Assembly: GCA_019245115.1 (NCBI GenBank)
Contig: JAFARZ010000290.1
Coordinates: 1-40,197, forward strand
DNA length: 40,197 nucleotides
DNA from: Streptosporangiaceae bacterium
GTDB lineage: Bacteria; Actinomycetota; Actinomycetes; Streptosporangiales; Streptosporangiaceae
Reading direction: 5' to 3'
The position numbers were made by a program, and so were the translations under genes. This document shows positions 1 to 7,870 of this stretch, piece after piece; position 1 is the stretch's first letter, and each line of letters opens with the position of its first letter. The notes under the pieces are model-generated. The model was given only the letters and a program-made list of their open reading frames with translations. It was not told where the DNA came from and ran no database searches.

Positions 1-1
1 T

Positions 2-16
2 CGACACCATGTGTCG
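2..16. promoter_or_regulatory. Inverted repeat upstream of the recombinase gene
   Basis: A 6-3-6 inverted repeat (CGACAC, spacer CAT, GTGTCG) lies directly 5' of the serine recombinase gene. Its size and position suit an operator or part of a recombination site, but the window edge cuts off its context. Function is inferred from position only. Confidence 0.3.
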
Positions 17-90
17 TTCGTAGCATCCGGGGTATGACCAGTACAAATACCCTTGCACGAAGGGCTCCGAGGAGCCGAGGAACCTACCCC

Positions 91-1509
91 ATGGCGACGA
101 TCCCGAATGCTGATCTTACGGCTATCTACTGCCGTAAGTCGAGGAAAGGCGACAAACAGCAGATCACCGTTAACCGCCAAAAGCGCCTCGCGCTGGCCGA
201 CTGCGAAAAACTCGGCCTATCGGTAGACCCGAAGAACGTCTATATCGACAATGGCGCGTCCGCGTGGCTCCGCAACCGCAAAAGGCCAGGATGGGACGAG
301 CTAATCAGGGCCGCACGGCGTGGCGAGATCAAGCATATCGTCTGTTACCATCCCGACCGTCTTATGCGGCAGCCGTGGGACCTAGAGGAACTGCTGTCGA
401 TATCCGACGAATACGGGATAACGCTTTACGGGAGGGTGAACGCCCGTAATCTCCAGGACCCGGACGACCGGTATGCGTTGCGCATCGAGATAGCCCACGC
501 CTGCCGCACGTCGGACGACACATCACGGCGTCTCAAAGACCAGAAGCAAGAACGCGCCGAAATGGGCCTGCCCAACGGCGCACGCGCCTTTGGATACACT
601 CCCGACGGGCTCAAGATCATAGCGGCGGAAGCCGCGATCGTGAAAGAAATCTTCGACAGGTTCACCAAAGGCGAGACACCTTACTCCATCGCGGTAGACC
701 TCAACCGGCGCGGAATTACTACAGCAAAAGGCAAGGCATGGACTGAATCGACCGTGCGCCGGCAGTTGCAGAATAAGCACGTCGCCGGTATCTGCTGGCA
801 CAACGGCCAGGAGGTAGCCGTGGGCAAATGGCTACCGATCATCCCCCGGGCACAGTGGGACTTCGCACAGGAACTGCTGACGTTCCGCAGTGCCGCAGCG
901 CAGAAGAAACGCGCGAAGAACCACGCGCCGCGCGCCTACATTCTCCGGGGACTGGTAATCTGCGGTAACTGCGGTACCTCGATGGCAGGATGCAGCGGTA
1001 AGTATTACCGCTGCTCGCGCGCCAACCGGCAAGACGGACTGAAATGCGCCCGCATCATGCAAGCCGGACCACTAGAGGAATTCGTGGAGGATGCCGCCAT
1101 CGAACTGCTCACCAAGCTGACTATCAGCCCGCGCCGCTCCCGTACCGGAGCCGTCCAGGCGGCGGAAAACGAAATCGCCGAGGACGAGCAGTTGCTACGC
1201 GACCTGCACGACATGTGGAAGAACAAGGAGATCACCACCGAGGAATACCGCAAGGACAGGCGCGAGATACAAGCGCGTATACGCCAGAACGAGCGGAAGA
1301 CTGTCGTCAAGGTAAAATCAGTCGAGGCGATAGCCGACCTGATCGGCCCCGGCGCAAAGGCCAAGTGGGAGAAACTGAGTCCCGAGCGGAAAAACAGCGT
1401 GCTACGGTTCCTCTTCAGCGCAGTAATCATCGGCCCGCACGACAGCAAAGCACATCCCGACAGCATCGATTACGGGCGCATCGATATCGAGGAAAACGAG
1501 CTAGGCTGA
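91..1509 (+). CDS. Large serine recombinase / integrase
   Basis: A site-specific DNA recombinase of the large serine family, which integrates and excises phages and conjugative elements through a covalent phosphoserine intermediate. From the ATG at 91 it has 472 residues. The resolvase-type catalytic domain opens with AIYCRKS (nucleophile Ser17) and carries the usual downstream Arg-rich segment (YHPDRLMRQ). The recombinase domain follows at about 150-270, then a zinc ribbon at about 290-325 (CGNCG ... YYRCSR ... C) and a charged coiled-coil stretch at about 350-420. The open frame extends to an ATG at 34, but 91 is preferred because GAGGAA lies about 8 nt upstream, whereas the first ATG has no good ribosome site. 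The length is normal for the family and no break is seen. A strong terminator follows immediately. The gene implies that the left part of the window belongs to an integrated element; whether it is phage or ICE cannot be told. Confidence 0.95.
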   Translation: MATIPNADLTAIYCRKSRKGDKQQITVNRQKRLALADCEKLGLSVDPKNVYIDNGASAWLRNRKRPGWDELIRAARRGEIKHIVCYHPDRLMRQPWDLEELLSISDEYGITLYGRVNARNLQDPDDRYALRIEIAHACRTSDDTSRRLKDQKQERAEMGLPNGARAFGYTPDGLKIIAAEAAIVKEIFDRFTKGETPYSIAVDLNRRGITTAKGKAWTESTVRRQLQNKHVAGICWHNGQEVAVGKWLPIIPRAQWDFAQELLTFRSAAAQKKRAKNHAPRAYILRGLVICGNCGTSMAGCSGKYYRCSRANRQDGLKCARIMQAGPLEEFVEDAAIELLTKLTISPRRSRTGAVQAAENEIAEDEQLLRDLHDMWKNKEITTEEYRKDRREIQARIRQNERKTVVKVKSVEAIADLIGPGAKAKWEKLSPERKNSVLRFLFSAVIIGPHDSKAHPDSIDYGRIDIEENELG

Positions 1510-1528
1510 TACGCGGCAGCAGCACCAA

Positions 1529-1561
1529 AGAGCCTCGGCGGATACTCTCCGCCGAGGCTCT
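1529..1561. terminator. Perfect 13-bp stem-loop after the recombinase gene
   Basis: AGAGCCTCGGCGG (1529-1541) pairs perfectly with CCGCCGAGGCTCT (1549-1561) across a 7-nt loop, 20 bp after the recombinase stop. There is no long U tract, as is common for actinomycete terminators. It also sits between two converging reading frames, so it may act in both directions. Confidence 0.8.
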
Positions 1562-1571
1562 CCCACTGCTA

Positions 1572-1727
1572 TCACGCTACGTCTTGCTGCTCTCCGCCAT
1601 CGTCTCCCAGCAATCCAGCGAGCAGTTCCGCGTTTTCTGCGCTGATCACCATCTTGAATTTACTCACCACGCGATTCAGATGGTACGCGCGCAACGCGTC
1701 CAGGTCCTTTCTCCTATAGGCGTTCAC
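1572..1727 (-). CDS. Possible small protein (51 aa), unknown
   Basis: A GTG-initiated frame of 51 codons converges on the recombinase gene and ends just past the shared terminator. The peptide is hydrophilic and well mixed in composition (begins VNAYRRKDLD, ends GGEQQDVA), unlike the Arg/Pro-rich shadows nearby. AGGAGAG stands right against the GTG, which is too close for good initiation, so it could be a remnant of a longer gene. I do not recognise a family. It could equally be chance in a structured non-coding zone. Confidence 0.3.
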   Translation of the reverse strand: MNAYRRKDLDALRAYHLNRVVSKFKMVISAENAELLAGLLGDDGGEQQDVA

Positions 1728-1843
1728 CTCTCCTATTTCGGATTCCTTACGGTTCTCATCGGGCGTCGGTTATCACCCCCCTCCGGGGTGACTCGGCGGG
1801 TATCCCCTCCTCTCGATCACTCGCGCCAGCTCCGGTACCGTGC

Positions 1844-1938
1844 GTGATCGTCCACGTCCACGTCCACGCCGTCCGTCCGGCCCCATACGTGTAGGCACAC
1901 GCGAGGCGTGGACGGACGATGGACGAGCGGACGATCAC
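1844..1938 (-). repeat. Constant-loop hairpin element A
   Basis: GTGATCGTCC (1844-1853) pairs with GGACGATCAC (1929-1938), and CGTCCGTCC (1870-1878) pairs with GGACGGACG (1910-1918). The left arm is built from GTCCAC hexamers, so other registers also pair (1862-1870 with 1905-1913). On the minus strand the loop carries the shared core CTCGCG, then CCTACACGTATGGGGCC, found in three more elements at 5.28-5.59 kb but with unrelated stems. This copy is in the opposite orientation to the other three. Confidence 0.75.
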
Positions 1939-1984
1939 CCACCGTGACAGCCGACCCCGCTCCGCGCGCCCGTGGCCCTCAGAA

Positions 1985-2072
1985 CGCCGTAGAACCCTCA
2001 GACAGCCCGACCCACACACGAACATGGGTCGGCCCGCTCCGCGCCTCTACGGCGATCCTGGGGCGTTCCAGG
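1985..2072. repeat. Nested hairpins in a non-coding stretch
   Basis: CGCCGTAGA (1985-1993) pairs with TCTACGGCG (2046-2054). Inside it CCGACCCA (2007-2014) pairs with TGGGTCGG (2025-2032), and CCTGG/CCAGG (2057-2061 with 2068-2072) follows. GCCGACCC (1950-1957) can compete for the 2026-2033 arm. The 1.73-2.19 kb stretch has no convincing gene and is best read as structured non-coding DNA or RNA, perhaps including a degenerate relative of hairpin element A. Confidence 0.5.
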
Positions 2073-2186
2073 GCAACAGCCAAGGTGGGCTGCCACGCGC
2101 CGAACCCTACCATCCGTGCGATCGGGTCGAAAGGGGGACAACGCCGTGCTTATGGTGCGTAAAACACGGTCAGGGTAGAAAGCGAG

Positions 2187-2855
2187 TCAGCCAGTCAGCG
2201 GGATTCGCGAAATAACTTGCCATGTATATGACCGGTTATATCGCTCAAGCAGGACGAGGGTTCCCTCCCGAATGAGAATATCGACGTGGGTAGTTGAGTT
2301 TAGTTTCTCGACCGCTGAGATAACTTCGGCTGCGGGGATACCGTCTGAGTTTGCGTAGGCTATCGTCACATGAGGATGGAATGAATGCCTGATCGGCGCG
2401 TCTGGGCAGACGGATAGCGTGGCAGCACGGAGTGTGTCGCGAAGGTGCAATATCGGCTCTGCGGGGGAGACAGTAAGGCCGATCGCGCCTGGGGTACCTC
2501 CGAGAGAATCTATGGTGATTTTAAATGGCTGTATTTGCCGGCAGGTACGTGCGGCGGTTGTTCGGATGGCATCAAGCCGATCCGGCGTGATATCTCCGGC
2601 AAAGGCGATCCTGTCGAGCGTGAGATGCAAGTCTTGTATAGGCAGCAGGTCATAGTATGGAAACGCGATAGCTTCTTGGCATATCCTGACAATACGATGT
2701 AGCTCAAGAGAGCTTCCGAATGTCAGATACCAGTAATAAGCGGGCCGGCCGATGGGACGTGACCAGTGGTCGTGGAGCCATCGGAGGGTCCGGAAGCGCT
2801 CCCTATCGGCGCTACCAGCGGAGCTGGGAGCGTTCACGTTATCAGCCCAGGTCAC
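2187..2855 (-). CDS. 2H phosphoesterase superfamily (2'-5' RNA ligase / LigT-like)
   Basis: A 222-residue protein with both signature motifs of the 2H phosphoesterase fold: LHLTL (His-x-Thr) near residue 97 and HPHVTIAY (His-x-Thr) near residue 163. The two histidines act together on 2',3'-cyclic or 2'-5' phosphodiester bonds of RNA or small nucleotides. Family members include tRNA-processing ligases, cyclic phosphodiesterases and phage enzymes that destroy cyclic-nucleotide immune signals; the substrate here cannot be read from sequence. The GTG start lies inside the end of the upstream regulator gene (14-bp overlap), so the two are translationally coupled. Both genes are more A/T-rich than the DNA to the right of 5.6 kb and sit between hairpin elements, consistent with acquired DNA. 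Confidence 0.8.
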   Translation of the reverse strand: MTWADNVNAPSSAGSADRERFRTLRWLHDHWSRPIGRPAYYWYLTFGSSLELHRIVRICQEAIAFPYYDLLPIQDLHLTLDRIAFAGDITPDRLDAIRTTAARTCRQIQPFKITIDSLGGTPGAIGLTVSPAEPILHLRDTLRAATLSVCPDAPIRHSFHPHVTIAYANSDGIPAAEVISAVEKLNSTTHVDILIREGTLVLLERYNRSYTWQVISRIPLTG

Positions 2856-5181
2856 CGGTAATTTTCATAGTAGAGGCAGCATCGAGAATCGCTTTCACTT
2901 GTGGTGTGTTGCCCCACCGTTCAGCGGCAGCGCGGACAAATTCCCACGTTCTCCGCTGGACCGAGATTATCGGCCGGTCTGCTGAAATTCCGAGCGCAGT
3001 GACAATAAGTTCAGAAGCACGGTCAAGATCCGGTTCCCCGGCTTTGATTAGCGAGAAAGCGAGATCGATTAGAACGAGTGAACGACTCCAAGGCGACTCG
3101 GAGTTCTCGATATCGGGCAGGGCTAGGCCAACAAAATACTGAACCTTTTCCGGGTTTTCCAGCGCGACATATGCGGTAGCCGCGTTACTAGCAATTTGCG
3201 CAGCGCTGTAACATCCAAGTGAAATACTAGAAGGAATCCCGCTGGGTGCATCGTTGCGATCCATAAGTTCATAGGCTTGATCAACGGTGCGGTGTACGCC
3301 CTCAGCATCCCCTAGTTTTCCTAGCGCCCTAGCCACACCATTTATAGCGAGGCGGACACTCTGGGGTCCAGATTGCGCGTAATCAAGTCCGTCTTGCGCG
3401 AAGCGCAGCGCGTCGTCATATCGGCCGGCGTAGTATTCACAGAAACTCTGCATGCCGCGTGCCCATGCCTGTAGATTAGGCTCTTGGGCCAAGTCGCCAA
3501 GCTGGAATGCCTCCAGGCAGTAAGCACGGGCAAGAGTAAAATCACCCTGGCCTACAGCAACGTACCCTAGGACTCCTGACGTTGCTCCCGCTACTCCAAA
3601 TAGCCTCTGACGTTGCTTTGTATTACCGCATTCGCCGAGAATGGCATCAATCCACCGGCGTTGCTTTATGAGAGTGGGGAAGAGGGTGGAGTGATCAAGC
3701 GTTTCATATCGCGCTATGGTATCGCTTATGCTTTCTTCAAGATGCCGGATGACTTCAGGATTAATTGTTCTGCTCATTCTGTGGACACGGTTGAGCACGT
3801 CAATGAAGTCTTCAGGGCTTGCAATGTCGTCTCGGGGCGATACCAAAAGATCGCCGATACGAGTTTCCGATTCCACTGGCGATCGTTCTGGAAACCCAGC
3901 GGAAACGGTACTCTCTGGCGATTGTATTCCAGCCTTGAATTCTAGGGTGGAAGGTTGACTGAATAGCTGGTCTTCGCTCTTGCCGAATACTTTGCAATAC
4001 AGCATCCGGTATGTCTGGGGCGGTGCGTGCCTGCCGGCTTCCCAACCGTTAATCAACTGCATCAGCACGTAGACGGGAGGAACCTGGCCGGGATCGTCCG
4101 CAGCGTTAAGGAATTCTTCGGCCAGCTTCCGCACTGGCCACCCCCGCGCTTTCCGTTCAGCCCATATCGGCAGCCTCAGAATATCCCCGGCTGAATGCTT
4201 CCGCGTAGTGGCCTTCTTCTGCGCGCCGGCGTACCCCTTCATCATGGCAACGAGATGGCCGCCGGCTTCTAGTGCCCGGTCTATTAGCTCAACCGCCTCC
4301 ATTGACGGATGCTTCTTGCCGCTGCAAAGCGTAGAAATGTAGCCGGCGGTATAATGGGTCCGCCGGGCAAGCTCATTCACCCCGACTTTGCGTTCTCCCA
4401 TGATACGCATTACCTCGGCGCTGAAATCAGGCTCCCCGCTGTCCCCGGAGAAAGGCGAGAATAGCTCATCCACGCGCCATCCCGGGAACATGGCTTCAAG
4501 AATACGGCAAGCATCAGGATACGGCCGGCCGCCAGTTAGCTCACCACGCAGCCACCGGTAGTACTGCGCCCGGCCCGGATAACGCCCGATCAGATACCCG
4601 TCAATCCCCTTAGCGATGCGATCCCATTCACGGCAGAAACTCTCATACCCAAGATGACGTTCCCGGATCAGCGCCTTAAGCGTTGTTTCCGGAACACCTG
4701 TACTCTCAGGTTCTTCCGCTACCTCCCCGGCATTATCCCCTTGGCCCCGCGTTGCCTGGGCGGATTCCGGCATGGAAAACCACAGCAATTCCTGCGGTAT
4801 CCGCAATATCTGCGCCCACTGGGCAAGCCGGCTGAGATCATTAATGGGGCGGCCTTTCTCAATACGCGCAAGCTGCGCCTGGCTTATGCTCAGCCACCTG
4901 GCAACCACGTCCTGAGGAACCGGCCGCCGCCCGTGGAAGGGATGATACCTATAGCTTCTTATGGCATGGCCTATGTGACGTTCCCGCACCAGAGAATCAC
5001 GCAACTGGCCCTCTTCCCAGAATTCCGGGGGGACCTCAGGCGGACTCATCCACATCTCACGAGCGGCACGCTGGCAGGGCCGGCAGATTGCGTCCGCGTT
5101 ATCGCCGGCCAATCGTGCTCCGCACCGGGCGCAGACCCGCCCTCCCCATGACTGCCCGGATGCGGAACCATTACCGGACAC
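2842..5181 (-). CDS. Zinc-ribbon, multi-HTH (XRE-like), TPR regulator
   Basis: A 779-residue cytoplasmic regulator with an unusual build. Residues 17-36 form a zinc ribbon (C-x2-C and C-x2-C). An XRE-type HTH follows at about 87-134 (VARWLSISQAQLARIEKG). A second HTH-like block lies at about 168-240 (YYRWLRGELTGG), a third clear one at about 254-312 (NELARRTHYTAGYISTLCSGKK), and a fourth, weaker one at about 335-405. The C-terminal half (about 470-770) consists of TPR-like helical repeats (YCLEAFQLGDLA, DDALRFAQDGLDYA). XRE-TPR proteins with one HTH are common in actinomycetes; three or four on one chain is odd. Translation starts at a GTG with AGGAAGG about 11 nt upstream. The stop overlaps the 2H phosphoesterase start, making a two-gene unit. 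Target and signal are unknown. Confidence 0.75.
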   Translation of the reverse strand: MSGNGSASGQSWGGRVCARCGARLAGDNADAICRPCQRAAREMWMSPPEVPPEFWEEGQLRDSLVRERHIGHAIRSYRYHPFHGRRPVPQDVVARWLSISQAQLARIEKGRPINDLSRLAQWAQILRIPQELLWFSMPESAQATRGQGDNAGEVAEEPESTGVPETTLKALIRERHLGYESFCREWDRIAKGIDGYLIGRYPGRAQYYRWLRGELTGGRPYPDACRILEAMFPGWRVDELFSPFSGDSGEPDFSAEVMRIMGERKVGVNELARRTHYTAGYISTLCSGKKHPSMEAVELIDRALEAGGHLVAMMKGYAGAQKKATTRKHSAGDILRLPIWAERKARGWPVRKLAEEFLNAADDPGQVPPVYVLMQLINGWEAGRHAPPQTYRMLYCKVFGKSEDQLFSQPSTLEFKAGIQSPESTVSAGFPERSPVESETRIGDLLVSPRDDIASPEDFIDVLNRVHRMSRTINPEVIRHLEESISDTIARYETLDHSTLFPTLIKQRRWIDAILGECGNTKQRQRLFGVAGATSGVLGYVAVGQGDFTLARAYCLEAFQLGDLAQEPNLQAWARGMQSFCEYYAGRYDDALRFAQDGLDYAQSGPQSVRLAINGVARALGKLGDAEGVHRTVDQAYELMDRNDAPSGIPSSISLGCYSAAQIASNAATAYVALENPEKVQYFVGLALPDIENSESPWSRSLVLIDLAFSLIKAGEPDLDRASELIVTALGISADRPIISVQRRTWEFVRAAAERWGNTPQVKAILDAASTMKITGDLG

Positions 5182-5283
5182 GACAGACCAAACCTTCCTG
5201 AAATCTCCGCACAGTCACCCTGCTTTCATCGAGCCTACGCCACGTAGGCCGACCCAGCGGTACCAGTCAGCAGCATCGTGCAT

Positions 5284-5347
5284 AGTGCAAGTGCACGGCC
5301 CTCGCGTCTGCACGTATAGGGCCACATCCGCGCCGTGCACTTGCACT
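5284..5347 (+). repeat. Constant-loop hairpin element B
   Basis: AGTGCAAGTGCACGGC (5284-5299) pairs perfectly with GCCGTGCACTTGCACT (5332-5347), a 16-bp stem made of GTGCAA/TTGCAC hexamers. The 32-nt loop holds the shared core CTCGCGTCTGCACGTATAGG followed by GCCACATC. The stem sequence is unrelated to those of elements A, C and D. Confidence 0.8.
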
Positions 5348-5406
5348 TGCACTACCGGCGCGCGGCCAGGCCCTGAGGGTCGCGTTCCGTAACCGAGTTT
5401 GTCTCA

Positions 5407-5470
5407 TTGTCTCGTCCCGTCTCGCGCGTCTGCACGTATAGGGGCCACATCGGGACGTGGGACGAGACAA
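5407..5470 (+). repeat. Constant-loop hairpin element C
   Basis: TTGTCTCGTCCC (5407-5418) pairs perfectly with GGGACGAGACAA (5459-5470); CGTCCCG (5413-5419) can also pair with CGGGACG (5451-5457). The loop carries the shared core with GTCTGCACGTATAGGGG and CCACATC. The right flank continues into GGACGATCAC (5473-5482), identical to the end of the right arm of element A. Confidence 0.8.
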
Positions 5471-5519
5471 CGGGACGATCACACAGAGTAACGGACGGGT
5501 GGTCGCCGGCTGCCGGACG

Positions 5520-5594
5520 GTTTGTGAACGCGAACGCCCCTCGCGCCTACACGTATGGGCCACACATTCGCCGTTCGCGTTCGCGTTCGCAAAC
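5520..5594 (+). repeat. Constant-loop hairpin element D
   Basis: GTTTGTGAACGCGAACG (5520-5536) pairs with CGTTCGCGTTCGCAAAC (5578-5594), a 17-bp stem with one G-T wobble, built of GCGTTC hexamers. The loop holds the shared core CTCGCGCCTACACGTATGGG and then CCACACA. The cores of B, C and D are about 120 bp apart. The truncated MFS gene begins 40 bp downstream. Confidence 0.8.
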
Positions 5595-5619
5595 GGCGTC
5601 TGGGCAGGTCAGAGCCATT

Positions 5620-5633
5620 GCTACGAAAGTAGC
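5620..5633. other. Short hairpin at the likely island/chromosome junction
   Basis: GCTAC (5620-5624) pairs with GTAGC (5629-5633) around a GAAA loop. It sits exactly where homology-like MFS coding sequence starts, so it is a candidate for the attachment-site junction of the integrated element. This is inference from position. Confidence 0.3.
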
Positions 5634-6998
5634 TTGACTGACGTGACGATCGTGAACGTCGCGCTGCCCACCATCCGTCGTGACCTGCACGCCAGCGCCA
5701 CCCAGCTGGAATGGGTGGTCTCCGGATACATGCTGGCCTTCGCCGCGGCGCTCATCATTTCCGGGAACCTGGGCGATCTGCTCGGGCGTAAGCGGGTCTT
5801 CCTGACCGGCGTCGGCGTGTTCGGCCTGGCGAGCCTGTGCGCCGGGATATCGGCGTCCGGCGCGGAGCTGATCACCGCGCGTGTCGTCCAGGGCGTCGCG
5901 GCGGCGGCCATGACCCCCCAGGTGCTCGCCACATTCCGCGCCATGTTCGCGGCCCACGAGCGGGGGAAGGCGTTCGGCATATACGGCGCGATGCTCGGCT
6001 TCGCGTCCGCCGTCGGCCTCGTGCTCGGTGGATTGCTGACCGACGCGAACCTGTTCGGCTGGAGCTGGCGCTCGGTCTTCTTCATCAACGTGCCGGTGTC
6101 AGTCTGCGCGCTGATCGCGGGCGTGCGGCTGGTGCCGGAAACCCGGGACGCGGCCGCGCGCCGCCCCAACGTGGCAGGCGCGCTGCTGCTGGCCGGCTCG
6201 ATGGTCGCCATCGTCTACCCGCTGCTCGAGGGCCGTCAGCTCGGCTGGCCCGCCTGGGTGTGGCTGGTGTTCGCCGCCGGACTGGCCGGGCTGTGCGCGG
6301 TGGGCCTGCTCAAGCGCGGACGACGGGCCGCGGCGCCGCTGCCGCGGGCCGCGCTGAATAGGCCTGGGCCTCCGGCCGCGGCGTTGTTCCGCATCCCTGC
6401 CTTCGCGGCCGGGGTGGGCGTCCAGCTCGCGTTCGCGGCCGGCATGCAGGGCTTCTTCGTCGCGTTCGCGCTGTGGCTGCAGATCGGCCAGCAGTTCTCA
6501 CCGCTCAAGGCCGGCCTGACCGCCGTCGCGTTCAGCGCGGGCAGCTTCATCGGCGCGCCGGTCGCGGTGCCCCTCGCGCAACGCTACGGCCGGGGCATCC
6601 TGGCCGGCGGCGCGGTGTGCATGGTCGCCGGCATCGCGGGCGTGGCCATGGCGGCCCCGCACATCGGCCTTAACGGCAGCCCGTGGCCCGTCGTCCCCGG
6701 CCTCGTCGTGGCGGGCGCCGGCCTGGCCCTGCTGGTGGTGCCCCTGGTCAACGTCGCCCTGGCGGCAGTCCCGGTAGAACTGGCCGGCGGCGCGTCCGGG
6801 CTGTTCAGCACGGCGCAGCAACTCGGCGGCGCGATCGGCGTGGCGTTGTTCGGCACCGTGTTCTTCGGGTACCTGAGCAACGGTCACTCGTTCGAGGCCG
6901 CGCTTGTCCACACGACCCCGTACACGATGGGCGCGTTCGCGCTGTGCGGCGTGCTGTCGATGCTGCTGCCGCGCACCGCGGCGGCAGAGGTGTCCTGA
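5634..6998 (+). CDS. DHA2-type MFS drug efflux transporter, 5'-truncated
   Basis: A proton-driven multidrug exporter of the 14-helix DHA2 group. The family motif normally within helix 1 (DVTIVNVALPTIRRDL) is the first recognisable sequence. Motif A (GNLGDLLGRKRVF) follows helix 2, and many hydrophobic helices continue to the end, about 455 residues in all. Family members normally carry about 20 residues before DVTIVNVALP, including half of helix 1; here that part is missing. The frame stays open further upstream to 5457, but that stretch only reads through hairpin elements C and D and is not transporter-like. Candidate starts are TTG at 5634 or GTG at 5643, neither with a ribosome site. The gene has probably lost its promoter and 5' end to an insertion and may be dead. 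Confidence 0.8.
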   Translation: MTDVTIVNVALPTIRRDLHASATQLEWVVSGYMLAFAAALIISGNLGDLLGRKRVFLTGVGVFGLASLCAGISASGAELITARVVQGVAAAAMTPQVLATFRAMFAAHERGKAFGIYGAMLGFASAVGLVLGGLLTDANLFGWSWRSVFFINVPVSVCALIAGVRLVPETRDAAARRPNVAGALLLAGSMVAIVYPLLEGRQLGWPAWVWLVFAAGLAGLCAVGLLKRGRRAAAPLPRAALNRPGPPAAALFRIPAFAAGVGVQLAFAAGMQGFFVAFALWLQIGQQFSPLKAGLTAVAFSAGSFIGAPVAVPLAQRYGRGILAGGAVCMVAGIAGVAMAAPHIGLNGSPWPVVPGLVVAGAGLALLVVPLVNVALAAVPVELAGGASGLFSTAQQLGGAIGVALFGTVFFGYLSNGHSFEAALVHTTPYTMGAFALCGVLSMLLPRTAAAEVS

Positions 6999-7033
6999 TC
7001 GAAGCACCGGCGCCGTTCGTGGTAAAAGAGGGT

Positions 7034-7447
7034 TTAATGCCGGGGCTGGTTGAACCTGATCATGTTGCCGGCCGGGTCACGGAAGGCGCAGTCCCGCACC
7101 CCGTAGGGCATGTCCATGGGCTCCTGGACCACATCGGCCCCCGATGCCCGGATCGTCTCGAATGTCGCGTCGCAGTCGTCGGTGGTGAAGATGACGCCGG
7201 TCAGCAGCCCCTTGGCGAGCAGTTCCGCCTGCGCTTCGCGGTCGGCGGCGGACGCGTTCGGGTTCTCGTTCGGCGTGAAGAGCCCGATCTGCAGCCCCGG
7301 CTGCGACGGCGGGCTCACGGTGATCCACCGCATCCCGTCGAAGGACACGTCGTTAACCACCTGGAGGCCGAGGACGTCGCGGTAGAAGGCGAGCGCCTTC
7401 TCCTGGTCATCGACGATAAGGAAGCAGGTTGAGAGCTTGATGTCCAT
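7034..7447 (-). CDS. VOC (glyoxalase/bleomycin-resistance fold) protein
   Basis: A 137-residue protein of the vicinal-oxygen-chelate superfamily: an N-terminal beta-alpha unit (STCFLIVDDQEKALAFYRDVLGLQVV), the central beta strands, and the C-terminal repeat ending in FRDPAGNMIRFNQ. Family members are metal-dependent lyases, dioxygenases or drug-binding proteins; the substrate cannot be named. It lies 9 bp downstream of an AraC-type regulator gene in the same direction, a common actinomycete pairing that suggests the regulator controls it. The start codon is ATG, with only a weak ribosome site in the short gap, so translational coupling is likely. Confidence 0.85.
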   Translation of the reverse strand: MDIKLSTCFLIVDDQEKALAFYRDVLGLQVVNDVSFDGMRWITVSPPSQPGLQIGLFTPNENPNASAADREAQAELLAKGLLTGVIFTTDDCDATFETIRASGADVVQEPMDMPYGVRDCAFRDPAGNMIRFNQPRH

Positions 7448-7456
7448 GCCGCAACG

Positions 7457-7855
7457 TTACGCCCTGCGCCTGACCGGCCGCGTCCAGGTCAGCGCCACGC
7501 ACGGCGGGACCGCCGCCGCGGCGTCATGGCGGCGCGCCTTGTACGCGCTGGGGCTCTCCCCCACGATCTCGGTGAACCGCGCGCTGAACGAACCGAGCGA
7601 CGTGCAGCCCACCGCCATGCACACATCGGTCACCGACATGTCACCGCGCCGCAGCAGCGTCTTGGCCCGCTCGATCCGCCGGGTCATCAGGTACCCGTAC
7701 GGCGTCTCCCCGAAGGCGGCCCGGAACTGCCGCGAGAAGTGCCCGCTCGACATCAGCGCCACCCGCGCCAGCTCGGCCAGGTCAAGCGGCCGGGTGTATT
7801 CCCTGTCCATCATGTCCCGCGCCCGCCGCAGGTGCCGCAGCTCAGCCACGTCCAC
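7457..7855 (-). CDS. AraC-family regulator, DNA-binding domain only
   Basis: A 132-residue protein that is little more than the AraC DNA-binding domain: a first HTH (LAELARVALMSSGHFSRQFRAAFGETPYGYL, residues about 25-55) and a second (SVTDVCMAVGCTSLGSFSARFTEIVGESPSAYK, about 73-107). No ligand-binding domain is present, which is known for short members of the family. It starts at a GTG 15 bp after the mug stop and ends 9 bp before the VOC gene, so mug, this gene and the VOC gene probably form one transcript. Its likely target is its own operon. Confidence 0.85.
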   Translation of the reverse strand: MDVAELRHLRRARDMMDREYTRPLDLAELARVALMSSGHFSRQFRAAFGETPYGYLMTRRIERAKTLLRRGDMSVTDVCMAVGCTSLGSFSARFTEIVGESPSAYKARRHDAAAAVPPCVALTWTRPVRRRA

Positions 7856-7870
7856 CCGTCAATTATTCCA

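Noticed and set aside
17..5627. TTCGTAGCA (17-25) and its reverse complement TGCTACGAA (5619-5627) as paired attachment sites
   Set aside because: Attachment sites of an integrated element should be in direct orientation; a 9-bp inverted match is likely chance.
5457..5633. 61-residue N-terminal extension of the MFS protein
   Set aside because: It merely reads through hairpins C and D and lacks a transmembrane start like that of the family.
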